Numbered from the stretch's first letter, positions 46,807 to 59,517 are shown. The stretch: 64,000 nucleotides of DNA from Panthera uncia (GCF_023721935.1 NW_026057584.1:7288054-7352053); one strand, 5' to 3'. The notes: a model not told the origin generated them from the sequence alone. Program-made: numbers and translations.

Positions 46807-47222
46807 AAAGCAGGCTTTTCTCATCCCAAAACTTCTGGGTACCTGGAGTGTTAAGCTATGTATTAACCCTTCACTCAAAAGAAGAGATGTTTTTACTAAA
46901 GCTTTTTTTTTTTTACTCTGGCAGAATAAATCAATCAAAATTTAAAACACTTTCCCACACCAATTAGAGGAACACAAAAAAGAGAGGCTAGCTCAAATTC
47001 ATGAAATTTATCTACTAAAGACTTTTAGCAAATCTTTAACAGTATAGTTTCAACAGTATTTTCAGTCCTTTTCTGGGGTCTAATGAGACTCTTTGTTAGT
47101 ATTCAATATAAAATGGTTCAAAAATAAAATGGTTCAAAAACGGACACATTTTTTAAAAACTGAATTACAAAGTAAGAGTCTAAATCCTTGGAGCTATACT
47201 AAAGGTGAATCTAAATTTTTAC

Positions 47223-47323
47223 CTGTAGGCTGTGAGGTTGTTGGCTGAAGCTCCCAGATAGAACCAGTATCTGGCACTGACACAGACCTAGTTACTGAAG
47301 GAATGATGTTCTGATCAGATATT
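47223..47323 (-). CDS. GIGYF2: GIGYF2 exon 6 in window: first W-x-L motif
   Basis: Completes Arg-241 and encodes residues 242-274 plus the first base of Val-275. The peptide contains ISDQNIIPSVTRSVSVPDTG followed by SIWELQP. With SVWDLPL in the next exon, this forms a pair of short tryptophan motifs in the part of GIGYF proteins linked to DDX6 binding. That link is recalled, not shown by the sequence. The acceptor is TTTGCAG and the donor is CAG|GTAAAA. Confidence 0.96.
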
Positions 47324-48297
47324 CTGCAAAAAGGAAATAAAAAAATTCACGTGTTCTTGTCATTTGCAAAAAAAATAAATAAATAAAAGAGAAATTTCTA
47401 CATGATTTGTAGGTTTTCCAGGCAATATGGCCAGAAAACTCCTTCACTGTTTTAACTAAAATACAACACTACCAAAAAAGCATTTAGGAGAGGAACAAAG
47501 AGGCACATTCATCCCACTTCTGGAGTCAAGGTATTAACAAATGTTGATTTCTAAATAATGAATATACCGACTGTCTTGAAAAAAAAAACCAAAAAACAAA
47601 AAACACCCCAGAATAAAAAGCCAGTAGAAGTCATAGAGACAGCATGTTATAATGAAAAACCCACAGACCTTAAGTCAAAAGGCTTCATTTTTTTCTATCT
47701 CTGAAGTTTTCTGTGTATTATGTCAACCAAGTCCTTCAGCCTCCCAGGGTCTAAACTGGTACCTTACCACCTACCTAACCTGCTTTCCCCACAAGATGGG
47801 TTATGACTCAAAAGAGAAATGTGAAAGGCTTTGGTTAAATTGGACAGTAAGGTTTTTAGGACAGTCAGCGATACACTTGAAGGAAATACACTGAATGATA
47901 ATCTGAAATCTATAATAGAAATTTAAGGCTTCAAGCATAATTTCCTTTTCCTCAGACTTATCTTAAAGGCTTTTGGGTTCTGGAAAATTTTAACTCTGTG
48001 TGGCAATGTTCATATCTCTTTTGACATACCATGGGTGAAATGAGATTAAACTTCTAGACTATAATTTTTTTATTGCTGGTTCTATAAGAATACACTACTT
48101 CTCAAACGTTTTCTTTATTCCTTGGTTACTATTCCAAATTTATCCTCTATGAGTAAAGAGACTAAAAATGCTTCATTGACAGATTATTATTCTTAAAAAC
48201 TATATCCTGTTTTTATACACAATACACAAAAATGTGTTGTGTGTGGGTATTTTGATATCAGAGTTCACACGATACCAAAATTTCCTTTCTTCTCTTT

Positions 48298-48298
48298 A

Positions 48299-48358
<60 letters not shown>

Positions 48359-48359
48359 G
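48298..48359. repeat. (CA)n microsatellite
   Basis: Interrupted CA tract within 31 bases of the exon 5 donor, on the intron side. Confidence 0.95.
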
Positions 48360-48389
48360 TACATGACCCATCATGGAGTGACCACCAAC

Positions 48390-48497
48390 CTCATCTTCAG
48401 AGCCTGGAACTGTTGGAGAAGAAGTGCCAACTGTTGCTGCTGCTGCGAAGACAGGGCTGCTTTCTGTTGTTGAGCCAAAACCTGCGCATATTGTTGT
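48390..48497 (-). CDS. GIGYF2: GIGYF2 exon 5 in window: Gln-rich segment
   Basis: Supplies the last base of Gln-205 and encodes residues 206-240 plus two bases of Arg-241. It contains QQYAQVLAQQQKAALSSQQQ and a Leu/Gln helix ending FQALKMR. Human, as I recall, has Thr rather than Ala before LKMR. The acceptor is GAAG|ACAAC. The donor GAG|GTTGGT has T at +3 and looks weak. A (CA)n tract lies about 30 bases into the downstream intron. Confidence 0.95.
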
Positions 48498-48850
48498 CTT
48501 CAAAAAGTAAAATAAAGCATAACCTGTCTATCCACATTTAGTGCACTTTACTGAGACACTAAAGACACTAAAAGACACTAAAGACACTAAAAGGCCAGTC
48601 CACCACCCCCCAAAAATACCATGAGAAAGAGCTATCAAATATATTTTAACAACGCTTCATGATAACGACAGTTACACAGAAAATTGTCTACTTCATCCTA
48701 GAAAGAACTGAACTTATAGACAACATATATATCCTCAGCATGTTGTCTATAAGAGGATAGAAAAAAAAAAATCACAAAATGTCAAAAACTGGCAAACTCT
48801 CTGAAAATAATAGCCTTTCATCAGAAAACAAGTGAAAAATAAACAGATTC

Positions 48851-49066
48851 AGGGAAACCGGGTGGCTTAGTTGGTTAAGCGTCTGACTTCAGCTCAGGTC
48901 ATAATCTTGTGGTTTGTGGGTTTGAGCCCCATGTTGGGCTCTGTGCTGACAGCTCAAGGCCTGGAGCCTGCTTCGGATTCTGTGCCTCTCTCTCTCTGCC
49001 CCTCCCCAGCTCATGCTCTGTCTCTCATTCTCTCAAAACTGATTAAACGTTAAAAAAAACTTTTTT
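48851..49066 (+). mobile_element. Can-SINE
   Basis: GGGAAACCGGGTGGCTTAGT to ATTAAACGTT-A. Confidence 0.9.
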
Positions 49067-49189
49067 AAAAAAACAGAGTCAAACTAATAGCTATTTCCAA
49101 ATGAAGCACCCTTTCCAAAACTAAAATCACTTGTATAAAAATTCTCAAAATTTGTTTCAGCTTGGAAAATCTGGGTTTTTTTTTTCCCC

Positions 49190-49395
49190 CACTAGATCAG
49201 AGGTAGACAATTTTTATCTGTAAAGAGCCAGACGGTAAATATTTTAAGTTTGTAGGCCATATGCAACTACTCAACTCTTCTGCTGTAGTGCAAAAGCAGC
49301 CACAGACAATATACAAATGGGTGTGGCTATGTTCCATTAAAACTCTGCTCATAAAAACAGGTACCAAGCTGGTTTGCCAATCTTTGCACTAGATG
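49190..49395. repeat. Ancient hAT-type DNA transposon fragment
   Basis: 'ctgtaaagagccagacggtaaatattttaag', 'ggccatatgcaactactcaactc' and 'gtgtggctatgttcca' are a widespread mammalian MER sequence; the exact family name is not assigned. Confidence 0.6.
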
Positions 49396-49821
49396 ACGGC
49401 AAATCCTACTTCCTCTACCAAAGGGACACACAATCTAAGTGATTCTGCTATCATTCCACACCACTACTAACAGTAGAAATCTTTACTTCTTCCTGCCCTC
49501 TCATCTATGTTTTTTCTCTGTGACGTTCACAGTTGAGCCAGCCATTTAGGAGGCGTTTGAGTCTTAAAATGCTTGTTGTTTCTTGCTTTAGAAGGCAAAG
49601 AGCTTGCAAGATTACAGTTATATATCATTTTCTGCAAATTTATGGTAGGTAATAAGAAGATAAGACCAAACTCCAAATACATAGTGGTAACATGTCACTA
49701 GATGGGTACCTGAAGTATCCTATCAACTCTTAGTTCTCTGCTGTGAAAGGTGCAACTCAGGAAATTCTACCTAAAGGCACTCTGAATTCTGCACTGCCAC
49801 CTACAGCATTACTGCTCTTAC

Positions 49822-49913
49822 TGTATCAAGAACTGCTGGTACTGAAGGTGCTGCATCTGGTACAAGGCCGTGAGCTCCTGCTGCCTGGTCAGTCGTTCCT
49901 GGTCCAACTCTCC
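49822..49913 (-). CDS. GIGYF2: GIGYF2 exon 4 in window: Gln-rich helix after the GYF domain
   Basis: Encodes residues 175-204 plus two bases of Gln-205. The peptide starts GELDQERLTRQQELTALYQM and continues into a Gln/Tyr-rich stretch ending FLIQ. The acceptor is CCCAG|GGAGAG and the donor is ACA|GTAAGA. The reading phase requires the next exon to supply one base, which it does. Confidence 0.96.
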
Positions 49914-50880
49914 CTGGGAGCAAAGGGGTGGGAGAAGAAATACCACTGAATAAATTGCAGAGAGTCTAAAAGCCATTTACTACATATATCTGAGAGCAAA
50001 CTGAATCTGAGATCTTCACATTACACTCCACCTTTCTGCCCCAAACGCTTAACTATTGCAAAAACTCAGCGTCTTTAAAAGCTGAACAGTGCCACCTAGC
50101 AGAAGAAGGTGGTATCTGCATTTTAAGAGATTCCCTGTAAGGAATTTCCCATAAGGAAAGGGTCCTTACGTCAGAAGCTGTCCTCCCCTCCTACTTTTGA
50201 ACCTAAATGTTGTACTGTACGTACCCCACAGTCAGTACTTTAACTAAAAAAGGTATAATTTCCCAATGTTAAAAGTGATTCTTAAATTTGGGAATCCTGT
50301 AGAAATTAGAGAAATGGAACAAAACAGAAAGGAGTAAAATTATCTAAAGCTAAAAGGGAAAAAAAAGTTAAAAGGAAATGTTACAGTAGAATATTATAAT
50401 GGCTCATAATGAACAGAAAAAGCAATATAGAAGTCGGTCTTCTTAAAAACACGGAGAAATTTTTAATTTAAACAAAATACGAAAAATCTTTGAAAACTAA
50501 TTCTCCACCCCAAAATTAGGTGTTTCTATTGCTATTAATACATCATGAGTTAGAAAAAATAAGCTGTTTTTTAGTTTATATTTCAAATAACATGGCTGGA
50601 ATTTAAATTTTGCAAAGTTAAAACTCGGAAAAATAAAATGTTATGTAAAATGTTATGTTAAATAAAAGAAATAATAAAAGCATAAGGGTAACACAGGCTA
50701 CAGTAAATCATTAGTGAACAGTTTACATCTTCATTGTGCACAGATCATGGTTTGGAATGAAACATTTGATACACAGTTTCTTGGGGGTAGCGATCGTCTG
50801 AAATTCAGGGACATTTTTCTTTTCCACTATACACTGAAGATTGGAATCTACACTAGGTTAATGTCAAATTTCTACATAAG

Positions 50881-50977
50881 GGGGCACCTGGCTGGCTCAG
50901 TCAGTACAGCATGTTAACTCTTGATCTTGGGGTCAAGAGTTCAAGCCCCACACTGGGTGTAGAGCTTACTTTTATTA
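50881..50977 (+). mobile_element. Older Can-SINE (short subtype)
   Basis: GGGGCACCTGGCTGGCTCAG to GAGCTTACTTTTATTA. Confidence 0.88.
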
Positions 50978-50978
50978 A

Positions 50979-51095
50979 GGGGTGCCTGACTGGCTCAGTT
51001 GGTAGAGCATGCGACTCTTGGGGTTGCACGTTTGAGCCCCATGTTGAGTGTAGAGATTACTTAAAAATAAAATCTTTTAAAAAATAAAAATAAAA
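50979..51095 (+). mobile_element. Older Can-SINE, tandem with previous
   Basis: GGGGTGCCTGACTGGCTCAG to GAGATTACTTAAAAATAAAA. Confidence 0.88.
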
Positions 51096-51528
51096 TGTCT
51101 ACATAAAAACCTACACTTCAAGGTATATTCATCATCCAGGTGAACTCTTATCAGGGCTATTCAGGGATTAGCAATCATAGCTGACAGAGACACAGCTTGC
51201 CATGGTTCTTCCTGTTAAGCAGTCTAATGGAGGCTCAGCCCCTGTAACTGGAAGTCAGGCAATGGGCAAGGGATGAACTTTCAAACGTTCTGAGACATGC
51301 ATGATAACTCATCCCAATTTCAGAGAATGGAAATAAAGTTCCAACTTGGTATATAAATTAAATGTTTATACAATAATACATAATACAATTTTCCCTTGTA
51401 TTTACAACAGAAATGTCAGAAATAATTCCCCTCATCTAGGAATCTTCACTGTTCTCCAAATTACACGAGGTCTCAACCCATCATGGACTGACATCAATTA
51501 CTGGGTCAAGATCAACATTTACATGTGA

Positions 51529-51700
51529 AAGAAGAGGAGAGGAGAGGAGGGGAGGGGAGGGAAGGGGAGGAGGGGAGAGAAGGGGGGGAGGGGAGGGGAG
51601 GAACCGGAAAAGGAAAAGGAAAAAGGAAAAGGAAAAGGAAAAGGAGGGAGGGAAAGGAAAGAAGAGAAAGGAAAGGGAATAGAGAGGGAGAGAAGGAGGA

Positions 51701-51744
<44 letters not shown>

Positions 51745-51757
51745 ANNNNNNNNNNGA

Positions 51758-51809
<52 letters not shown>

Positions 51810-51812
51810 AGT
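51529..51812 (+). repeat. GA/GGAA/GAAA purine tract with 10-N gap
   Basis: Polypurine microsatellite of nearly 300 bases, passing from GGAGA through GGAAAA to GAAA units. Ten N at 51746-51755 mark an unresolved repeat length. Confidence 0.97.
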
Positions 51813-51833
51813 GCATGGCATAAAATATTATAA

Positions 51834-52050
51834 TGGGTGCCTGGGTGGCTCAGTCAGTTAAGGGTCCAACTCTTGATCTCAGCTCAGGACGTGATCTCAC
51901 GGTTTCACGAGTTCGAGCTCCACATCGGGCTCTGTGGTAACAGTGCAGAGCCTGCTTGGGATTCTCTCTCTCCTCTCTCTCTGCCCCTCCCCCATATGCA
52001 CTGTTTCTCTCTGTCTCTCTCTCTCTCAAAATAAACATTAAAAAAAATTT
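51834..52050 (+). mobile_element. Can-SINE
   Basis: GGGTGCCTGGGTGGCTCAGT to AATAAACATT-A. Confidence 0.92.
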
Positions 52051-52815
52051 TAAATATTTTGTGAAGCTTATTGCACAAATATGTGTATGTGTGTACAGTT
52101 ATGAATATACATACAGTATATATGAATGTACAGAGGAGTGGTGTAAAACTTTTTTTTTTTTTTTTACTATGGGCTATGGCCAAATAAGTTTGACAGCTGC
52201 TATTCTCACCTATGAACTCCTCTGACCATAGAAGTTGTGCCCTATTTACCTTCATCTCATAAGAACCTACCACAAGGCCTAGCACAGGCCCTCAATACGC
52301 AGTTGATGAATAAATCAATGGTGAATGTTACTGCAGAAATCCAATGTTCACACTAAACGTTTTTAACTGTGGCCACTTCTGACTATGGCAGCCCCCTGAC
52401 ATCCCAACCTGGAGAAGGAGAAGTAAGGCAGATCCACAGCCCTCCCAAACGAACTCTATAGGAAGAGGCCCAGACGCAGCTACAGAGGAGTAGGATCTGC
52501 CCTTCAAAGGCCTTCCAGTGCCAGTACACAAGGAAGGTTACATTACGATCCAGTTTTTACTTAACATACCAGTTACTAACATTAAACAAAGAAAAAGTCT
52601 TCAAAATATTCAAAGCACCGGAATTGTCTATTAGCGACATTTATTTACTTTAAGGTAAACCTAAGACAGAAAATTTATGATTCCGAAAGCAAGAGGCAAA
52701 CAGAGAGGTGGGAAGGAAAGGGGAGGAGAGGAGAATGTGCATTCTAACTAGAGGCAGAAAGAAACTCCAAAGAAGTCACCTAACTGAAGCATCTTGGATA
52801 AAAGTAAGAGCTCTG

Positions 52816-53009
52816 GGGGGCGCCTAGAGGGATCAGTTGGTTAAGGGTCCGACTCTGGGTGTCAGCTCAGGTCATGATCTCTACACTGCCAGCACAGAGC
52901 CTGCTTGGGATTCTCTCTCCCCCCCTCTCTGCCCCTCCCCAACTTGCGCACGCACACGTGAACTCAGTATCTCTCTCTCAAAATAAATAAACTTAAAAAA
53001 AAAAAAAAA
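52816..53009 (+). mobile_element. Can-SINE with internal deletion
   Basis: Lacks about 45-60 body bases between GTCATGATCT and CTACACTGCC. Flanks AAAAGTAAGAGCTCTG (52800-52815) and AAAAGTAAAAGCTCTG. Confidence 0.9.
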
Positions 53010-53363
53010 AGTAAAAGCTCTGAAGTGAGCTTAGAAAAGTAAGGAGCCAGAACATGTAGTAGCTGGTAGGCAAGTCAGGATAAGACGTTTTTTATTCTAC
53101 ACCTGCTGGAAAGCTACTGAAGGATTTTGTTTCTTTAGAATTTGGAGACGGGGTGGTGGGGGGAGGACACAGGTATTTGAGTTTTGAAAAGATCATTATG
53201 GATAGGTATGCAGTCTCCAATCAGACTGCCCACTGCCATTTCAATTGCTTTCAAAGAACTACAGTTTCTTCCTCATTAGACACAATATCTAGGTTGTGCT
53301 TACAAAGAGAAGCAAGCGTTTCTGCATCTAGCATGTGTTCTGAGTGACCTATACGGTACTTAC

Positions 53364-53530
53364 CATATGAGGAGGGGGAGCTGGACCGGGAGAGAAGGGA
53401 ACCCTTCCCCACATTTTCATGATATCACCAAGAGGTTGGAAGCTTTCATCACACGCTCTCTTCACCAATAAAGACATGGTAAAATAGCCCGCCTGAAACC
53501 ATTCCGCCATCTCCTGATTATTGAAGGGAC
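53364..53530 (-). CDS. GIGYF2: GIGYF2 exon 3 in window: core of the GYF domain
   Basis: Encodes residues 119-174. The family signature GP-F-x4-M-x2-W-x3-GYF is intact: GPFNNQEMAEWFQAGYF, followed by the LLVKRACDESFQPLG strand and helix and a Pro-rich end, SPGPAPPPHM. GYF domains bind Pro-rich PPG-phi ligands through the conserved aromatic patch, and those residues are present here. The acceptor is TCTAG|GTCCC; the donor, ATG|GTAAGT, is strong. Confidence 0.98.
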
Positions 53531-54016
53531 CTAGAATAGCACCATTTAAACAGAAGGGCAATAAAAATCCTTGAAGACTGAAGAGGAAAAAAATATTTCC
53601 TAAGTCTGATCCTTATCCAGAGGTACAACTTGTTTCAGGTAACACCTGTTAAATACTTGATACAATATTTTAATTCAATTTATCTCCAAAAGTGGTAAAC
53701 AGGCTTCTAACTAATAAAATACAACAGAAATGATTTTGAAATAAAACTTATGTCTATATATCCCAAATTGTCTGTGGGGTTTTAATTACTTTAAGGAGCA
53801 TAACTGTCTCCGTCTCACTCAATCTCTACAAATTCATTTGTCAGAAAAGTATAATAAAACTGAAAAATGTGTTGGTTAGACTTTGTATCACTTATGTATA
53901 AAGAATATAAACACGTAGGGCTAAATATGCTTTTTTCTAAATTTCACTTTCTGCCAGATTATTAAAGGTTAGGCAAAGTATAAATAATCAAATTAAATCA
54001 AATTAAATCAAATTAT

Positions 54017-54218
54017 GAGGCGGACTGGTGGCTTAGTCTGTTAAGTGTCTGACTTTGGCTCAGGTCATGATCTTGCAGTTTCTGAGTTCAAGCCCTGCGT
54101 CAGGCTCTGTGCTGAAGGCTCAGAGCTTGGAGCCTACTTTGGATTCTGTGTCTCAGTCTCTGTCTGTCTCTCTGCCCCTCCCTGCCACTCAAAAATAACC
54201 GAGCATTAAAAAACATTA
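54017..54218 (+). mobile_element. Can-SINE
   Basis: GAGGCGGACTGGTGGCTTAG to ACCGAGCATT-A, preceded by an (AAATC)n tract. Confidence 0.88.
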
Positions 54219-55375
54219 AGATAAATTATTTACGTAGGTATGACTAAATCTGGCTTAGGGTGGAGGGAGAGTAACATTCTCTACATGTTTTACAATTAAA
54301 AATCAAATATTTTACACATAAAATTAACAGATTCACACTGATCAATAACAATTAATTAATTCATTCACAAATATTTACTGAATACCAATTACATGAGTCT
54401 AGGTAATGAGAATACAACAGCTAAATAAAACAAAAGCCTATAATGTCCACTTCCGGGAAGATGGAGTAGATCTACTTTTCCCTGTTCTTCCTGCTAAATA
54501 CAACTAAAAACCCTAACATTATATATACAAAGGAAACAAAAGAACACTCTGAACAGTAGAGAGAAGGCAGACTGGCCTTGGTGCCTGAGGAACCACATGG
54601 AGGTGAATTCCCTGACTTTTCATTTTACTTCATATATTCCAGATTTGGAACGAAGAAACAACAAAAAACATGACCCAATATATACATCTGAAAACATGAC
54701 CCAAGTATATGCTATCTACAAGAAAGTCATTTCAAATATAACAATATAGGCAGGTTGAAAATAAAAGGATAGGAAAAGGTATATCATGCAAGCATTAATC
54801 AAATTTTAAAAAAGCTAGAGTGGCTATATTAGTATTTGATAATGTAGACTTCAGAACAAAGAAAATTACCAGAGACAGAGAAGGATATTATATATTAATA
54901 AAGGGTCAATCCACCAGGAAGACACAGCAACGGTAAAAGCGTACGCACTGAACAAACCTGCAAAATATGTGAAGCAAAATCTAATAAAACTGAAAAGACA
55001 GAGAAATCTCCAGTAACAGCTGAAGGCTTCAACACCACTCTCTCAACAACTGACAGAACTAGACAGAAAACCAACAAGATTATAGAACTCAACAACACCA
55101 TCAATAAGGTCCAACTGATATTTACAGAACACTCCAAGACAACAAAGCATACATTCTTTCAAGAACCCACAGAACATACAGCAAAACAAACTATATTCCG
55201 AGCCATAAATAAATCTCAATAAAATTTTAAAAGCTGAAATTATATATGATGTGTTTCAACCACAAGAAAATAAAGCTAGAAATCATTAACAATCAGATAA
55301 CAGGGAAATCTCCAAACCCTTGGAAACCACATAACACACTTCCAAATAATCCATGAGTAAAAGTGGAGGTCTCTT

Positions 55376-55458
55376 AGGGCAGCTGGTTGGCTCAGTTGGA
55401 GGAGCATACAACTCCTGATCTCGGGGTTGTAGAGATTACTTAAAAATAAATAAATATA
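55376..55458 (+). mobile_element. Older Can-SINE, internally deleted
   Basis: GGGCAGCTGGTTGGCTCAGT to GAGATTACTTAAAAATAAAT. Its target duplication AAGTGGAGGTCTC (55361-55373) recurs only after the next SINE, at 55703-55715. Confidence 0.85.
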
Positions 55459-55700
55459 GGGGCGCCTGGGTGGCTCAGTCGGTTAAGCGTCCGACTTCAA
55501 CTCAGGTCACAATCTCGCGGTCTGTGAGTTCGAGCCCCGCGTCGGGCCCTGTGCTGACAGCTCAGAGCCTGGAGCCTGCTTCCGATTCTGTGTCTCCCTC
55601 TCTCTCTGACCCTCCCCCGTTCATGCTCTGTCTCTCTCTGTCTCAAAAATAAATAAACGTTAAAAAAATTAAAAAAAAAAAAAATATATATATATATATC
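55459..55700 (+). mobile_element. Young Can-SINE inserted in the tail of the older one
   Basis: Near-consensus: GGGGCGCCTGGGTGGCTCAG, GAGTTCGAGCCCCGCGTCGG, tail AATAAATAAACGTT-A and (TA)n. Confidence 0.93.
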
Positions 55701-56310
55701 TGAAGTGGAGGTCTCAACAGGAATCACAAAAAAAAAATACACTGAACTGAACAGAAATAAAAATACTTGTATCAAAATTTGTGGTACACAGTTAAAGAAG
55801 GGCTGAAAGAGAAATTTACAGTTTTTATTATAGCTTACATTGGAAAAGAAAGTCTCAAATCAATAATATAAGCATCCACCTCAAGAACCTAGAAAAAGAA
55901 AAGCAAAATAAACCCTAAGAAAAGGAAGGAAATAGTAAAGAGTAGAACTCAATGCAATTGAAAACAAAAAAGTGGGGGGAAAAAAAATCAATGAAACAAA
56001 GTTAATTCTTTGAAAAGATCGGTAAAATTAAATCTCTAGCAAGACTGACAATGAGAAAAAGAGAAATGAACAAATTACGAACATCAGGAATAAATCACGG
56101 CCTATCACTACAGTACCTGCAAACATCAAAAAGATAGTAAGAGAATATTCTAAACAATTCTACACACACAGATTTGACATCTTAGATGAAATGGACCAAT
56201 TCGTCAAAAAACACAAACCACCAAAAATCAACCCTTACTAAATCAGTAATTTAAATAGCTCTGTAACTATTCGGGATACTGAATTTGTAATTTTAAAATT
56301 CCCAAAAAAC

Positions 56311-56422
56311 AGGGCATCTGGCTGGCTCAGTCGGTAGAGCAAGCGACTCTCAATCTCGATGTCCTGAGTTCAAGCACCATATGTTGGGCATGGAGCCTAT
56401 TTTAGAAAAAAAATAAATAAAT
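56311..56422 (+). mobile_element. Older Can-SINE
   Basis: Flanked by AAATTCCCAAAAAACAGG and AAATTCCCTAAAAACAGG, one mismatch. Confidence 0.88.
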
Positions 56423-56947
56423 AAAATTCCCTAAAAACAGGTACCCAGGTGGTTTCACTGGAGAATTCTCCAAAACACTTAAAGATGAATTAACACCAAT
56501 TCTAAACAATCTTCCAGAAAACAGAAAAGGGAGTAACTCCCAGCTCATTTTATGAAGCTGATATTATTACCCTGATACTAAAAGCAGACAATGAGAACAC
56601 CAAAAAAAAAAAAAAAACAACAAAAAAAAAAACAAAAACTACAGAACAACATGTCTCACGAACAGAGACACAAAAATCCTTAACTAAACATTACCAAATA
56701 GGATGCAGCAATATATAAAAAGAATTACACACCATGACCAAATGGGGTTTACTCCAAGGATGCAAAGCTGGTTCAATATTCAAAATGCACTCAATTTAAT
56801 CCACCATCTTAAACTTACTAAAGAAGGAAAATCACAGGACCATAGAAACAAATGCACAAAAAGGATTTGACAAAATCCAATACCCAATCATGATAAAAAC
56901 TCTCAAACAATAAGGTACTTCCTCATCTTCATAAAGAGCATCGATAA

Positions 56948-57052
56948 GGGTGCTGAGCCAGTGAGAGGAGCCTGCTGCTCTTGATCTCAGGGTCATGCAT
57001 TTGAGCTCCATGGTGGTGTAGAAATTACTTAAAAATAAATAAATAAAAAACA
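56948..57052 (+). mobile_element. Older Can-SINE, diverged
   Basis: GGGTGCTGAGCCAGTGAG, then B-box-like CATTTGAGCTCC, then GAAATTACTTAAAAATAAAT. Confidence 0.7.
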
Positions 57053-57072
57053 TCTATAAAAACCAAGCAGCT

Positions 57073-57306
57073 GGGGCACCTGGGTGGCTCAGTTAGGCGA
57101 CCGACTTCGGCTCAGGTCATGATCTCGCAGTTTGTGAGTTCGAGCCCCGCATCGGGCTCTGTGCTGACAGCTCGAACCTAGAGCCTACTTCAGATTCTGT
57201 TCAGATTCTGTTCTCCCCTTCTCTCTACCCCTCCCCTGCTCATGCTCTGTGTCTCTCTGTCTTTCAATAATAATAAATAAATGTTAAAAAAATTAAAAAA
57301 AAAAAG
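57073..57306 (+). mobile_element. Can-SINE
   Basis: GGGGCACCTGGGTGGCTCAG to ATAAATGTT-A, with a small duplication of CAGATTCTGTT. Confidence 0.92.
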
Positions 57307-59293
57307 AAAACCAACCATCATACTTAATTATTAAAGACTAAGTGTTCCCCCTAAGATAGGAACATAGGAAAAACAAGGCAAATATGTCTGCTCTCACCCA
57401 TCATATTCAACACAGTGTTGGAAAATACAATAAGGCAACAAAAGGAAATAAAAGGCATAGATTGGAAATGAAAAATTAAAACGATCCCTGTTTGCAGATA
57501 ACAATGTCTACAAAGAAAATCCTATGGAACCTACCCAAACAACAACAACAAAAACTCCTAAAACTAATAAATGAGCTCGGCAGGTCACAGACTAATGACA
57601 AAAATCCAAAATCCAATTCTATATGGTAGGAATGAACACAAAGACACTGAAATATAATATAATAAAACTTACAATCATTCAAAAAAAAAAATCAAGTAGG
57701 TACAAATCTAATAGAACATGTACAGAATCTATGCTGAAAACGACACAAGTTCATAGACTGGAAGAGTCAACATGAAAAAGATGTCAAGTCTTCAAAACGA
57801 TACAGAGGTTTAACACTGTTCCTATTAAAATCTCAGCAAGATATATAAACATAGATTTCTGAACACATTTATATGGTAAATATAGACAAGACTATTCTGA
57901 AATTTATATGGAAAGGCAAAGGGAACTAGAAAAACTAAAAACTACTTTGCTAAAAAATAAACCAGGAGAAAAAAAAACTGGAAGAAATCCATCTACTCAA
58001 TTTCAAAACATATTATATAGCTACAGTAATCAAGACTGTGATATTAGTGGCAAGGCAGACACATGGATCCGTGGAATAGAAGAACACAGAAACAGACCAA
58101 CATAAATATGCCCAACTGAATTTTGAGAAAGGTACAAAAGCAATTCAAAAGAGGAAAAATGGCTTTTCAACAAAAGGTTCCAGAGCAACTGGACATCCAT
58201 CAGCAAAAAAATAAACTTTGACCTAATTCCCATACGTTATACAAAAATTAACTCAAAAGAGATCACAGACTTAAATGAAAAAAACCTAAATTATTCTGGA
58301 AAGGAAATTTTGGGATCTGAAGCTAGGCAAAGAGTTCTTCTATCTCTGACTTAATACCAAAAACACAATCCATCAAAGGAAAAAACTAATCAACTGGACT
58401 TCATCAAAATCTAAAACTTTTGATCTGTGAAAGACTCTGTTAAGAGGATAAAAAGATTCAGACTGGGAGAAAATATCTGCAAACCACATACCTAACAAAG
58501 GGCTATCATCTAGAATATATAAGGAAGCCTCAAAACTCAAAGGTTAAAAAAAGCAAATAATGAGAAAACAAGTAAAAAACATGAAGAGATCGTTTACTGA
58601 AGAGGATAAACACCAATAAACACATAAAAAGATGTCCAACATCTTTAGCTGTTAAGGAAATGCAAGCCAAAAACTAGAATGAGATACCACTATAACAAGC
58701 CCAAATGGTTAAGGTAAAAAACAGCAACATCAAATACTGTCAAGGATGTGGAGAAAATGAATCACTCACAGATTGCTGGCAGAAATACAAAAATAGTACA
58801 GCTCCTCCACAAAACAGCTTGGCAGGTGCTTAAAAAAACTAAACATGTCATCACCATACAATCTAGCAATTGCACTCCTGGACATTTATGTCTCAGAGGA
58901 ATGAAGAGTTGTATTAACACAAAAGCCTATCCATAAATGTTTAACAGCTTTATTATAATAGCCAGAAACTGCAACAACCCAGACGCCCTTCATGGATAAA
59001 CGGTTAAACAACGATACATCTATATCACGGATGTACCACTCAGTAAATAAAAAGAAGAAATCTACTGATACGTGCAACAACCTGTATGAATCTCCAGAGA
59101 ATTGTGCTGAGTGAAAATAATTTTTTTTCCATTTGATGCAAATGGATTCCATTTCTGCAAAATTCTTGAAATGACAAAATATAGAAATCGGGAAAAGATT
59201 AGTGGCTGCCAAGTGTTAAGGAGCAGGAACAGGTGGAAAGGAAATGCACGTGGGCACCCAAGGGCAATAGGAAACGAAAATGTTCTGAATCTT

Positions 59294-59517
59294 GGGGCAC
59301 CTGGGTGGCTCAGTTAGGCGTCCGACTCTGGCTCAGGGTCATGATCTAGAGGTTCATGGGTTCAGGCCCCACATTGGGCTGTCTGCTGTCAGCACAGAGC
59401 CCGCTTCGAATCCTCTGCCCGCCCCCTCCCCTCCCCGCCTCTCTCCTGCTTGCACGTGTGCATGCTCTCTCTCTCTCTCACTCTCTGAAAAATAAACATT
59501 AAAAAAAAAGAAAAAAG
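59294..59517 (+). mobile_element. Can-SINE
   Basis: Flanks AAAATGTTCTGAATCTT (59277-59293) and AAAATGTTCTAAATCTT (59518-59534), one mismatch. Confidence 0.94.

Noticed and set aside
51525..51833. Frames of 100 or more codons across the GA repeat
   Set aside because: Low-complexity translation of a microsatellite that includes N bases.
55459..55560. tRNA-like A and B boxes, possible tRNA gene
   Set aside because: They belong to the tRNA-derived head of a Can-SINE, and the sequence does not continue as a full tRNA.
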